64,000 nucleotides of DNA from Njordibacter sp905182035 (lineage in GTDB: Bacteria; Pseudomonadota; Gammaproteobacteria; Pseudomonadales; Balneatricaceae), in NCBI RefSeq assembly GCF_047730075.1, contig NZ_CP159831.1:1860001-1924000 (forward strand), given 5' to 3'. Within the stretch, counting starts at the first letter, position 1. Every line of letters starts with the position of its first letter. The translations under genes were made by a program, and so were the position numbers. This document shows, piece after piece, positions 1-7,956 of this stretch. A model generated the notes under the pieces. The model had not been told where the DNA came from. It saw nothing but the letters and a program-made list of their open reading frames with translations, and made no database searches.

Positions 1-2
1 CC

Positions 3-368
3 CATGTTCCATTCTACTGTACAGCCAGTGGCAAAACCTACCTTGCCAGCCTAACCCCCAAAAATCGCCGTACCATGGTGGAAAGCTTGCATTTAAAAAG
101 CCTCACGGACACCACAGTTAGAAGCACTGAGGCACTCATGTTGGAGCTTGCTCAAATACAAAAACAGGGTTTTGCATTAGACAATGAAGAGTTTTATGAC
201 GGTATGATTGCCATCGCTGTGCCTGTGCTAGATCCAAAAGGCCATTACCATGGTGCAGTTGCCATGCATGGACCTACTGTACGTTTAGATATAGCTACCC
301 TTGAAGACAATTACGCCGACTTAAAGTCCGCCTCTACTCAGCTTAGCCTACTAATATTTTCAATTTAA
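3..368 (+). CDS. IclR-family transcriptional regulator, C-terminal part (start outside window)
   Basis: The reading frame is open from base 3 to the stop at 366-368, giving 121 residues of an effector-binding domain; the gene begins before the window. The visible part carries the usual IclR landmarks: a Cys-Thr-Ala-Ser-Gly-Lys stretch near the start, a leucine-rich helix followed by a Gly-Phe-Ala-Leu-Asp-Asn-Glu-Glu segment, and an Ile-Ala-Val-Pro-Val strand before a Gly-Pro-Thr-Val-Arg end. The helix-turn-helix half is not visible. It is convergent with the dehydrogenase operon that follows and may control sulfonate or C3-compound use, which is inference from position only. An internal ATG at 75 is not the start. 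Confidence 0.82.
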   Translation, partial: HVPFYCTASGKTYLASLTPKNRRTMVESLHLKSLTDTTVRSTEALMLELAQIQKQGFALDNEEFYDGMIAIAVPVLDPKGHYHGAVAMHGPTVRLDIATLEDNYADLKSASTQLSLLIFSI

Positions 369-444
369 TTAAATATTTAGCAAGAGCATGGCATTAAATA
401 ATCGGGCCAACAATAGCGTGCAAAATTGAGCGGCAATTCATCCA

Positions 445-1461
445 TTACAGGAGGTGATCTGGTTGTAACACAATTTTAGCAGCCGCAGCACGACCATGGT
501 GCAAGTCTGAAAAGGCTTGGGCACCCTCACTTAACGGCCTTAATTGGACCCACTTCAAATCACCCAAACGGTCACCCGCAAGCATATCCAAGGCAGCCTG
601 CATGTCTGCTTGCGTGTAGCAATAATTGCCTAATAAGGTAATTTCTTGCAAGGTTATACGGCGAATATCCAACCCTTCATGGCTGTTTTGCAGACCCACA
701 TGAGAGAGGATACCACCGGCTACAACATGTTCACTAGCCATGGCCCGAGTGACGCCCGCTCCAACACAATCAAATACAACATCATAACCGTTTGCATTAG
801 GCACAGCTTCGGAACTTGGGTCAAAGACCCGCGCCACAGCTTGTTCTTCAATGGTGTTTCTGCGTAAGGCATTGGTTTCTGCCAAATCAATATTGCAACA
901 ACCTTTTGCAGCCAAAATTAGGGCTGTTAGCAACCCTATTGCGCCGCCGCCAATAATCAAACACCGTTGTTCTGAGAGGGGCCGATACCCCACCCGCTCA
1001 ACTAAAGCTACCGCATGTAAAGCAGTAGCTGTGGGCTCGGTGAGACAGGCCACCCATGGCTCTAACGCAGCTGGCGGTATGAGCAAATTAGTCTCATCAA
1101 TAACAAGATATTGCGCATAAGCACCTTCTAAACGCATGCCTATGATCTCACGATCACTGCATAAGTTAGCCCGCCCGGATAAACAAGGACTGCACTTGCC
1201 ACAAGTAATCAACGGATTAATCACGACTTGCTGTCCCACTAAGTGTGGGGCACCCGTTATTAGCTTACCTGCCACTTCGTGGCCCAAAATTAGCGGTGGT
1301 ACACGACGTTCATCCAAACCATGGTAAGCATGCATGTCAGAGCCACAAATGGCTGTAGCAGCCACCTCTATGAGGGCCTGATTTGGCCCCGCAACTGGCT
1401 TATTTTCATCCCGGTACTCTACTTCTTGAGTACCCGTGTAAACTAGTGCTTTCATGGTCAT
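445..1461 (-). CDS. Zinc-dependent alcohol dehydrogenase (threonine/sorbitol dehydrogenase-like)
   Basis: This 338-residue medium-chain dehydrogenase oxidises a secondary alcohol with NAD(P). The catalytic zinc Cys is at residue 39 (Ile-Cys-Gly-Ser-Asp), followed by Gly-His-Glu about residue 62. The structural zinc site is a four-Cys cluster (C-G-K-C-S-P-C...C) about residues 88-102, and a Gly-Gly-Gly-Ala-Ile-Gly Rossmann loop lies near residue 172. The ATG at 1461 follows an AAGGT ribosome site; a second ATG two codons later is possible. It lies 31 bp downstream of the HpsN-like gene on the same strand, so both are probably one operon. By analogy with sulfopropanediol clusters it could interconvert DHPS enantiomers through a 2-oxo form (an HpsO/HpsP-type role), but the substrate is not shown by the sequence. 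Confidence 0.85.
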   Translation of the reverse strand: MTMKALVYTGTQEVEYRDENKPVAGPNQALIEVAATAICGSDMHAYHGLDERRVPPLILGHEVAGKLITGAPHLVGQQVVINPLITCGKCSPCLSGRANLCSDREIIGMRLEGAYAQYLVIDETNLLIPPAALEPWVACLTEPTATALHAVALVERVGYRPLSEQRCLIIGGGAIGLLTALILAAKGCCNIDLAETNALRRNTIEEQAVARVFDPSSEAVPNANGYDVVFDCVGAGVTRAMASEHVVAGGILSHVGLQNSHEGLDIRRITLQEITLLGNYCYTQADMQAALDMLAGDRLGDLKWVQLRPLSEGAQAFSDLHHGRAAAAKIVLQPDHLL

Positions 1462-1492
1462 AAACGTTACCTTTTAATACTGTGGCTGTGGC

Positions 1493-2794
1493 TTAATGGC
1501 CTAGATTAAATGTTTCTTTAGGGAAGTACTTATTTAACCGGTCATCACCACTCCGAGCGTGCCCCTCCATGCCCTCAAGGCGAGAAATACGGGCTGCCGC
1601 TGCACCTACTTCTCGGTTTGCTTCTTGTGTCATCCTTTGGGTCGTAACCGTTTTAATAAATTTACCTACTGATAAGCCACCGGTATAACGGGCTGCGCCC
1701 TTAGTAGGCAAGATATGGTTAGTACCCGAGCACTTATCGCCGTAGGTGACTGTTGTTTCCTCACCTACAAACAAAGAGCCATAATTATTGAGGTTATCAA
1801 CCCACCAATCTAAGTTTTCACAATGGATCTCTAAATGTTCGGCTGCATAGTTATCACTAATTTTAGCAGCCTCTTCGCGGCTGCTACAAACAACCACTTC
1901 GCCATAGTCTGCCCATGCAGATCGCGCCGCAGAACGGGATGGATCTGGCATAGATTCAATCAAACCAGGCACTAATTCCATAGTTTTACGAGCAACTTCT
2001 TCATCTAAACTAATGAGCCATACTGGAGAGTCTGGGCCATGTTCGGCCTGCCCTACAAGGTCACTTGCCACAATCCTTGGGTCTGCCGTGTGATCTGCAA
2101 TAACAGCAATTTCTGTGGGACCTGCAAACATATCAATACCTACACGTCCAAATAACATACGTTTTGCTTCCGCCACAAAACGGTTACCAGGGCCGGCTAA
2201 CACATCGGCAGGTTGACCGCTGAACAAACCAAACGCCATAGCAGCAATGCCCTGCACGCCGCCCAAAGCAAGAATGGTATCTGCGCCACAATAGTTGGCT
2301 GTATAAAGTATGGCATCGTTAATGCCCGTGCCTGGTTTTGGAGGCGAGCACGCCACAACATTTTTTACCCCTGCAGCTTTAGCAGTGGCTACAGACATGA
2401 TAGCGGAAGCCACATGTGAATAGCGTCCACCAGGAATATAACAACCTGCAGTTTGAACTGGTATTTGGCGCTGACCAGCCCACAAGCCAGGCGAGAGCTC
2501 AACCTCAAAATCAATCAATGCTTGTCGCTGTTTTTGAGCAAATTTATTCACCCGCTCATGAGCAAAATGAATATCATCTTTTACTTGTTGTGACAAACGA
2601 GCAGTGGCTTGTTCTATGTCTTCACTAGTGACTAAAATATTGCCATGATAGCCATCAAGGTCAGCCGCGTATTCGATACAACGTTGTTCTCCACCAGCTT
2701 CAATGGCTGTCAACATTTGTGACACCGTGGCGCGGGTATCATCCTCACCAGTAGCAGAAGACTTTGCAGCTCTTTTTAAATAACTAACAGCCAT
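1493..2794 (-). CDS. hpsN: Histidinol dehydrogenase-family enzyme, probably sulfopropanediol 3-dehydrogenase (HpsN-like)
   Basis: This 433-residue protein has the HisD fold and keeps its zinc and catalytic residues: Gln and His in QAEHGPDS near residue 250, Glu-His in AAEHLEIH near 325, Asp in TYGDKCSG near 360, and a late His in MEGHARSGD. No other histidine genes are nearby. It sits with an alcohol dehydrogenase and a LacI regulator, and the N-terminus Tyr-Leu-Lys-Arg-Ala resembles HpsN more than HisD. HpsN oxidises (R)-2,3-dihydroxypropane-1-sulfonate twice to sulfolactate using NAD. The exact substrate remains inference. An AAGGAT site precedes the ATG. Expression is probably repressed by the divergent LacI protein through the operator at 2818-2835. 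Confidence 0.75.
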   Translation of the reverse strand: MAVSYLKRAAKSSATGEDDTRATVSQMLTAIEAGGEQRCIEYAADLDGYHGNILVTSEDIEQATARLSQQVKDDIHFAHERVNKFAQKQRQALIDFEVELSPGLWAGQRQIPVQTAGCYIPGGRYSHVASAIMSVATAKAAGVKNVVACSPPKPGTGINDAILYTANYCGADTILALGGVQGIAAMAFGLFSGQPADVLAGPGNRFVAEAKRMLFGRVGIDMFAGPTEIAVIADHTADPRIVASDLVGQAEHGPDSPVWLISLDEEVARKTMELVPGLIESMPDPSRSAARSAWADYGEVVVCSSREEAAKISDNYAAEHLEIHCENLDWWVDNLNNYGSLFVGEETTVTYGDKCSGTNHILPTKGAARYTGGLSVGKFIKTVTTQRMTQEANREVGAAAARISRLEGMEGHARSGDDRLNKYFPKETFNLGH

Positions 2795-2817
2795 GATATA
2801 AATCCTTGATGTGTATC

Positions 2818-2835
2818 TTGTATGCGCTTACATTT
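2818..2835. promoter_or_regulatory. LacI-type operator O1
   Basis: The sequence TTGTATGCGCTTACATTT contains the near-perfect palindrome TGTA-T-GCGC-T-TACA with the central CG typical of LacI/GalR-family operators. It is identical over 18 bases to the copy at 2894-2911. It lies between the -10 box and start codon of the dehydrogenase operon. Confidence 0.75.
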
Positions 2836-2847
2836 ATGAATGCAGCT

Positions 2848-2876
2848 ATACTAGACTATTGAAATGAGACTAACAA
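2848..2876 (-). promoter_or_regulatory. Sigma-70-type promoter of the HpsN-like operon
   Basis: On the minus strand TTGTTA (2871-2876) and TAGTAT (2848-2853) are separated by exactly 17 bases. The promoter points towards the dehydrogenase operon, and the operator at 2818-2835 lies just downstream, where a bound repressor would block transcription. Confidence 0.5.
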
Positions 2877-2893
2877 GTGCTAAAATGAACTTT

Positions 2894-2911
2894 TTGTATG
2901 CGCTTACATTT
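2894..2911. promoter_or_regulatory. LacI-type operator O2
   Basis: This is the second exact copy of the 18-base sequence at 2818-2835, 76 bp away centre to centre. It lies just upstream of a TATAAT box (2921-2926) for the LacI gene, so the regulator probably represses itself as well as the divergent operon; looping between the two sites is possible. Confidence 0.75.
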
Positions 2912-2946
2912 TTATCCGTGTATAATATATTTATGACGTTAAAACA

Positions 2947-3993
2947 GTGGTTATTATATTGAACCCACTTAGCAAAACAGCTACCCAAGGTGATGTCGCT
3001 AAAGCATCTGGCGTGTCCACTGCTACAGTATCTCGTGTCATCAATCAGCCCGACTCAGTGCGCATTGGCGTTCGGCAACGAGTGCAAACTGCTATTGCTG
3101 AACTTCATTATGTGGCCGACGCTGCCGCCCGGGCACTAGCAAGTAAACGCTCTCGTTGTATTGGCGCAGTGATCCCAACCCTTGCAAATGCCATTTTTGC
3201 CGATGGCATTGAAGCGTTTGAAACTAGGTTAAACCGCGCCAGCCTCAGTTTAATGCTCACCACTTCTGGCTATGATTCGCAACATGAACTCACCCAAGTA
3301 CGAACGCTCATAGAACGCGGCGTTGACGCTATCATGTTGGTAGGGCTCAACCACGACCCGTTGATTTATGATCTGCTACAGCAAAGACAAATTCCCTATG
3401 TACTGACGTGGGCTTACCACAGTGATTGTCGCCACCCTTGTGTGGGATTTAACAATTATGAAGCAGCTAAACTCATACCATTACATCTAGCATCTCTTGG
3501 TCACCAACAGTTTGCCATTATTAGTGGCATTTCAACAGGTAACGACCGAGCCTTTGATCGCTTAAAAGGCATGGAGGACGCTCTATCAGCACAGGGCATT
3601 GCATTAGCTCAGGACTCAATAATCGAGTGTAATTACAACATTGAAGCGGGCCGTACTGCTTGTCGTCAATTACTCAAATTACGCTGCCCACCTACTGCCA
3701 TACTATGCAGCAATGACGTGCTGGCAACGGGGGCTTTATTAGAATGTCAGGCCAGTGGCATTGAGGTGCCTAGTCAAGTATCTATTGCAGGTTTTGATGA
3801 CCTAGCAATTAGTGCAAACCTAACCCCGAGCCTCACCACCATGCATATTCCCTTTAAATTAATGGGTCAACGTGCAGCACAATACCTGATAGACCAATTA
3901 GAAGGTGCAGCACCCCAATCCCATCAACAATTAGATGTTGAATTGCGCTTGAGGAACTCCACTGCGGCCCCTAAACTATCGTTATTAGTATAG
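2947..3993 (+). CDS. LacI-family transcriptional repressor
   Basis: The protein has about 348 residues. An N-terminal helix-turn-helix (Gln-Gly-Asp-Val-Ala-Lys-Ala-Ser-Gly-Val-Ser-Thr-Ala-Thr-Val-Ser, about residues 14-29) is followed by the hinge helix Ala-Ala-Arg-Ala-Leu-Ala and a periplasmic-binding-protein-like sensor domain that ends with the common Ile-Ala-Gly-Phe-Asp-Asp-Leu motif. The start is a GTG at 2947; a TTG four codons later is an alternative. The gene is divergent from the HpsN-like/ADH operon, and two identical palindromic operators lie between them. It most likely represses that operon until a substrate-derived inducer binds. The inducer is unknown. Confidence 0.9.
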   Translation: MVIILNPLSKTATQGDVAKASGVSTATVSRVINQPDSVRIGVRQRVQTAIAELHYVADAAARALASKRSRCIGAVIPTLANAIFADGIEAFETRLNRASLSLMLTTSGYDSQHELTQVRTLIERGVDAIMLVGLNHDPLIYDLLQQRQIPYVLTWAYHSDCRHPCVGFNNYEAAKLIPLHLASLGHQQFAIISGISTGNDRAFDRLKGMEDALSAQGIALAQDSIIECNYNIEAGRTACRQLLKLRCPPTAILCSNDVLATGALLECQASGIEVPSQVSIAGFDDLAISANLTPSLTTMHIPFKLMGQRAAQYLIDQLEGAAPQSHQQLDVELRLRNSTAAPKLSLLV

Positions 3994-4004
3994 CCTGCGC
4001 ACAA

Positions 4005-4041
4005 AAAAAGCCCCGCTAGGCGAGACCTAGCGGGGCTTTTT
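4005..4041. terminator. Bidirectional rho-independent terminator
   Basis: A perfect 16-base stem (AAAAAGCCCCGCTAGG with its complement) encloses the loop CGAGA and has A/T tracts on both sides. It lies between the convergent LacI gene and fhs and can serve both. Confidence 0.95.
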
Positions 4042-4056
4042 AAATCAGCGGTTGGC

Positions 4057-5739
4057 TTAGAACAAGCCTATGATATCACCGTTTTCGTTGATGTCGATTA
4101 CTTCAGCAGCTGGCTTCTTAGGAAGACCAGGCATAGTCATCACGTCACCAGCAAGTACTACGATGAAACCAGCACCAGCGGATAAACGCACTTCTCGAAG
4201 TGGTATATCAAAACCAGTAGGACGGCCCTTTAGCGCAGGATCAGTAGAGAACGAGTACTGAGTCTTTGCCATACAGATAGGTAAGTTGCCATAGCCAGCT
4301 TCTTCTAGTGCCGCAAAGCGGTCACGTAGCTTCTGGTCACCTTGGATGTCGTTAGCACCATAAATCTTTTGAGCTACAGTTTTAACTTTGTCCCAAAGAG
4401 GCATGTCGTCTTCGTACAAGTAATGGAAGTCGTTATCATGATTTTCTACCAAATCAACAACAGCTTCTGCTAGCTCAATAGCACCCTTGCCACCATCAGC
4501 CCAGTGGTTAGCTTCAATCACTTGAACGCCTAAGTAATCGCACTTAGCTTGGACAGTTTTTACTTCTGCGTCAGTATCGGTAACAAACTTATTAACAGCA
4601 ACAATTACAGGAAGACCAAACTGGTGCATGTTTTCGATGTGCTTTTTAAGGTTTTCAACACCTTTAGCAACAGCTTCTAGGTTTTCGTTATTAACGTCTT
4701 TAAGAGGAACGCCACCATGTAGCTTAAGTGCACGGATAGTAGCAACAATAACAACAGCACTTGGAGTGATACCGGCCTTACGACATTTAATGTCTAAGAA
4801 CTTCTCTGCACCCAAGTCAGCACCAAAGCCAGCTTCTGTTACTGTGTATTCACTTAACTTCATAGACAAACGTGTTGCAACTACAGAGTTACAACCGTGA
4901 GCGATATTAGCAAATGGGCCACCATGCACGAATGCCGGAGTGTGCTCAAGCGTTTGTACAAGGTTAGGGCTGAATGCGTCTTTTAACAATACAGTCATTG
5001 CGCCGTGAACCTTAAGGTCACGGGCAGTTACAGGCTTCTGGTCGCGAGTGTAACCAACAACGACGTCACCCAATTTTTCTTTAAGTTCTGCTAAAGTGTT
5101 AGCCAAGCAGAAAATAGCCATAACCTCAGAAGCTACAGTGATGTCGAAACCAGTTTCACGAGGAATACCGTGAGCTGGGCCGCCAAGGCCAATGGTAACA
5201 TTACGTAGGGCACGATCGTTCATGTCCATTACGCGCTTCCATTCGATGCGACGTGGATCTAAATTTAGATCGTTGCCTTGCTGAAGGTGGTTATCAATAG
5301 CAGCAGACAACAAGTTGTGTGCAAGGCCTATGGCATGGAAGTCGCCAGTGAAGTGCAAGTTAATGTCTTCCATTGGAACAACCTGAGCGTAACCACCGCC
5401 AGCTGCACCACCCTTAACGCCAAAGCAAGGGCCAAGAGAAGGTTCACGCAAACATACAGAAGTTTGCTTGCCAATTTGATTCAAGGCATCGCCCAAACCG
5501 ATAGTAGTCGTCGTCTTACCTTCGCCAGCTGGAGTCGGGTTGATGGCTGTTACTAGGATCAGCTTGCCATCTTTACGATCTTTAACGCTTTTGATGAACT
5601 CAGGGCTGATCTTAGCCTTGATTTTGCCGTACATTTCTAGATCATCAACATGGATGTTTAACTTAGCAGCAACTTCAGCAATCGGACGTTTCTCGGCAGC
5701 GCGAGCAATGTCGATGTCGGACAAGTAAGTCTTAGACAT
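4057..5739 (-). CDS. fhs: Formate--tetrahydrofolate ligase
   Basis: The 560-residue product joins formate to THF using ATP, giving 10-formyl-THF; run in reverse it releases formate and ATP. The P-loop Thr-Pro-Ala-Gly-Glu-Gly-Lys-Thr-Thr-Thr is near residue 68, and the Gly-rich Gly-Val-Lys-Gly-Gly-Ala-Ala-Gly-Gly-Gly-Tyr segment near 107 is diagnostic. Length is normal for the family. AAGGTAA precedes the ATG. It stands alone between a terminator and a 434-bp upstream gap. In this neighbourhood, with BHMT-, MttB- and GcvT-type methyltransferases, a role in disposing of methyl groups as formate is likely but inferred. Confidence 0.97.
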   Translation of the reverse strand: MSKTYLSDIDIARAAEKRPIAEVAAKLNIHVDDLEMYGKIKAKISPEFIKSVKDRKDGKLILVTAINPTPAGEGKTTTTIGLGDALNQIGKQTSVCLREPSLGPCFGVKGGAAGGGYAQVVPMEDINLHFTGDFHAIGLAHNLLSAAIDNHLQQGNDLNLDPRRIEWKRVMDMNDRALRNVTIGLGGPAHGIPRETGFDITVASEVMAIFCLANTLAELKEKLGDVVVGYTRDQKPVTARDLKVHGAMTVLLKDAFSPNLVQTLEHTPAFVHGGPFANIAHGCNSVVATRLSMKLSEYTVTEAGFGADLGAEKFLDIKCRKAGITPSAVVIVATIRALKLHGGVPLKDVNNENLEAVAKGVENLKKHIENMHQFGLPVIVAVNKFVTDTDAEVKTVQAKCDYLGVQVIEANHWADGGKGAIELAEAVVDLVENHDNDFHYLYEDDMPLWDKVKTVAQKIYGANDIQGDQKLRDRFAALEEAGYGNLPICMAKTQYSFSTDPALKGRPTGFDIPLREVRLSAGAGFIVVLAGDVMTMPGLPKKPAAEVIDINENGDIIGLF

Positions 5740-6173
5740 GATTTTACCTTGGGGTTTAAATTGAGCTGATTCGGCATCAATTTGTGGTTATTTAGTACGT
5801 TCTGCTTAGCGCATAACGGACGACGTTAATATTCGTGAAAAATAATACGCTTTTGTAAATTAACTACATACTTAAACGCGACATTTGATTAGCCCTAAAG
5901 TCACAAGTTATGACGCATATAAGAAACATAGGTCAACGGCCTTTCCAAAAGGAAACTTAGCACTCTGTTTGACTCCATTTTGTTGCCGTTTTTATCGCTT
6001 TTAACAAACCATTTATACCTGTAAGGTATAGCTCTATTGCCAACATCAAACTGTACAATTATTAATCGCTATTGACTAATACTTATTCGTATTTAATCAA
6101 GTTGATGCAAAAACTCTGAGGCATAGTAATGGCATACAAATCAGCTAAGTTTGCATCCACATAAGAGCTATTT
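5740..6173. other. Divergent intergenic region between fhs and the butyrobetaine operon
   Basis: These 434 bases hold no convincing ORF. They must contain the fhs promoter (minus) and the promoter of the operon starting at 6174 (plus). A small inverted repeat, TTTCC-AAAA-GGAAA at 5942-5955, and a wider one at 6104-6157 are visible. I looked for a folate- or ZTP-type riboswitch in the fhs leader and could not support one. Confidence 0.6.
6104..6157. promoter_or_regulatory. Candidate operator: spaced inverted repeat GATGCAAA/TTTGCATC
   Basis: Perfect 8-base arms at 6104-6111 and 6150-6157 lie 17 bases before the first gene of the operon. The wide spacing would suit a dimeric AraC-type regulator such as the one encoded at 10823-11845. 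Binding is inference only. Confidence 0.35.
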
Positions 6174-6713
6174 ATGGATAACGACATTTACCTTACTAAA
6201 CAATATCGGACCTATCAATCTGGTGAACATATAGACTGCCCTCTCGCGCTTTTCACCGACAAGGTTCGTGAAGAATGGATCGATTATAACGGCCATATGA
6301 GCGAGTCTTTTTACTTATACGCCATGGGTGAGGCATCTGATGCACTCTTCCGCTACATAGGCATTAACGAAGCCTACCGCGCATCAGGCTCATCCTTCTA
6401 TACGGTAGAAACTCACATTAACTATTACCAAGAAGTGGCCCAAGGGAAACCCCTACGCTTCACCACTCAAATATTGGGCCTTGATAATAAACGCTTACAT
6501 TTTTTCCACCACATGTATCATGGCGAGACGGGCGACCTACTTGCAACCACAGAACAAATGTTGCTACATGTTGACATGAATACTTCCGCTGCTGCGCCCA
6601 TTCAACCTCAAGTACTAGCGGTGTTACAGCAGGTGTGGCAAGCCCACCAGCACCTGCCAGCACCAAAACAAAAAGGCCGTGTAATGGCCGTGCCACCTGC
6701 TAAAAAAGCTTAG
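6174..6713 (+). CDS. Hotdog-fold acyl-CoA thioesterase (betainyl-CoA thioesterase-like)
   Basis: The 179-residue protein is a single 4HBT-type hotdog domain. The family's Glu-Trp-Ile-Asp-Tyr-Asn-Gly-His-Met segment is near residue 40, followed by a Thr-Val-Glu-Thr-His-Ile strand near 79 and an Asn-Lys-Arg-Leu-His-Phe-Phe-His core strand. The same segments occur in the thioesterase at 11912-12385. Pseudomonas CdhB, which hydrolyses betainyl-CoA in carnitine breakdown, is the closest function I recall. It is the first gene of the CaiA/CoA-ligase/CaiD operon, so it may release carnitine or betaine from its CoA ester, or serve as a proofreading esterase. The C-terminal 25 residues are basic and not conserved. 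Confidence 0.78.
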   Translation: MDNDIYLTKQYRTYQSGEHIDCPLALFTDKVREEWIDYNGHMSESFYLYAMGEASDALFRYIGINEAYRASGSSFYTVETHINYYQEVAQGKPLRFTTQILGLDNKRLHFFHHMYHGETGDLLATTEQMLLHVDMNTSAAAPIQPQVLAVLQQVWQAHQHLPAPKQKGRVMAVPPAKKA

Positions 6714-6763
6714 CTGAACCAAGCCAAGCTAACTCATACATCACTAATAGAGAAAACTAGATC

Positions 6764-7924
6764 ATGGACTTCAGCCTTACCAACGAACAACAAATGATCA
6801 TCGACACCCTCAAAACCTTTGTCGAGCAAGAACTATACCCCCACGAAGCAGAGGTGGAAAAAACCAATGAAATCCGCCCAGAACTGTATGCAGAAATCAA
6901 ACAAAAGGCCTTAGACCTCGGCCTTTATGCCGCTAATATGCCAGAAGAACACGGTGGTGCCGGATTAGACAGCTTAACCCTTTGTTTAATGGAACGTGAA
7001 TTAGGCCGTGCCAATTTTGGGTTACAGTACATTGTTGGCCGCCCTAGTAATATTTTACTAGCCTGCAAGGGCGACCAAATTGAAAACTACCTTCATGCCA
7101 GCATTCGTGGCGACAAGGTAGATTGTTTAGCCATGACCGAGCCTAACGCCGGTTCTGACGTTCGTTCTATGCAGTGCCGTGCTGAGCGTGATGGTGATGA
7201 CTTTGTCATTAATGGAACTAAGCATTTTATTAGCCATGCCGATGTGGCTGATTTTGTCATTCTATTCGCTGCTAGTGGTGTAGAGGAAACACCACGCGGC
7301 CCAAAGAAAAAGATCACCAGCTTTCTTATCGATAAAGACACTCCAGGCTTCACAGTAGAACCAGGCTATAACAGCGTATCCCACCGTGGTTATCATAACT
7401 CCATCTTGAATTTTGATAACTGTCGTGTGCACAAGTCTCAAGTACTAGGTGAAGAAGATCACGGTTTTGATGTGGCCAATGAATGGTTAGGCGCAACCCG
7501 CCTTTCTGTTGCCGCCATGTGCTTGGGCCGTGCTGAACGGGCCTTAGAAATTGCTACAGAATGGGCCGCTACTCGCAAACAATTTGGCCAAAGTGTTGGT
7601 AAATTTCAGGGGGTATCTTTTAAGTTGGCAGATATGGCCACAGAACTTAAAGCTGCTGAGTTACTCACCATGTTCGCTGCTTGGAAAGACTGCACTGGTG
7701 AAATGACTGATTCCGATGCCGCAATGGCCAAGCTAAAAGCCACAGAAATGCTGGCAATGGTATCTGATGAAGCCATACAAATCTTAGGTGGCATGGGCTT
7801 AATGGACGAGTTACCCCTAGAGCGTATTTGGCGCGACCACCGCGTAGAACGCATCTGGGATGGCACCAGCGAAATTCAACGCCATATTATCTCCCGCGCC
7901 ATGTTAAGGCCTTTAGAAGCATAG
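6764..7924 (+). CDS. caiA: Acyl-CoA dehydrogenase, CaiA-like (gamma-butyrobetainyl/crotonobetainyl-CoA)
   Basis: This 386-residue FAD enzyme shows the acyl-CoA dehydrogenase signature Ala-Met-Thr-Glu-Pro-Asn-Ala-Gly-Ser-Asp near residue 125, the Arg-Lys-Gln-Phe-Gly-Gln motif near 271, and the C-terminal Ile-Leu-Gly-Gly-Met-Gly followed by Ile-Trp-Asp-Gly-Thr-Ser-Glu-Ile-Gln-Arg. In the operon it lies between a thioesterase and a CoA ligase, with caiD downstream. It most likely interconverts gamma-butyrobetainyl-CoA and crotonobetainyl-CoA; in an aerobic catabolic setting the oxidative direction is expected, passing electrons to an ETF. No ETF genes are in the window. The substrate assignment rests on the neighbouring CaiD. 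Confidence 0.8.
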   Translation: MDFSLTNEQQMIIDTLKTFVEQELYPHEAEVEKTNEIRPELYAEIKQKALDLGLYAANMPEEHGGAGLDSLTLCLMERELGRANFGLQYIVGRPSNILLACKGDQIENYLHASIRGDKVDCLAMTEPNAGSDVRSMQCRAERDGDDFVINGTKHFISHADVADFVILFAASGVEETPRGPKKKITSFLIDKDTPGFTVEPGYNSVSHRGYHNSILNFDNCRVHKSQVLGEEDHGFDVANEWLGATRLSVAAMCLGRAERALEIATEWAATRKQFGQSVGKFQGVSFKLADMATELKAAELLTMFAAWKDCTGEMTDSDAAMAKLKATEMLAMVSDEAIQILGGMGLMDELPLERIWRDHRVERIWDGTSEIQRHIISRAMLRPLEA

Positions 7925-7956
7925 CTACTTATCATAAACTGGGCGTCTAACTTAGA

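Noticed and set aside
1493..2794. Calling this gene hisD of histidine biosynthesis
   Set aside because: Catalytic residues fit the family, but operon partners, a dedicated LacI regulator and the N-terminal sequence fit HpsN-type enzymes better, and no his genes are nearby.
5740..6000. A riboswitch (THF or ZTP type) in the fhs leader
   Set aside because: I searched the minus-strand leader for the conserved Gly-rich cores and pairing of these classes and saw none; only short AT-rich hairpins are present.
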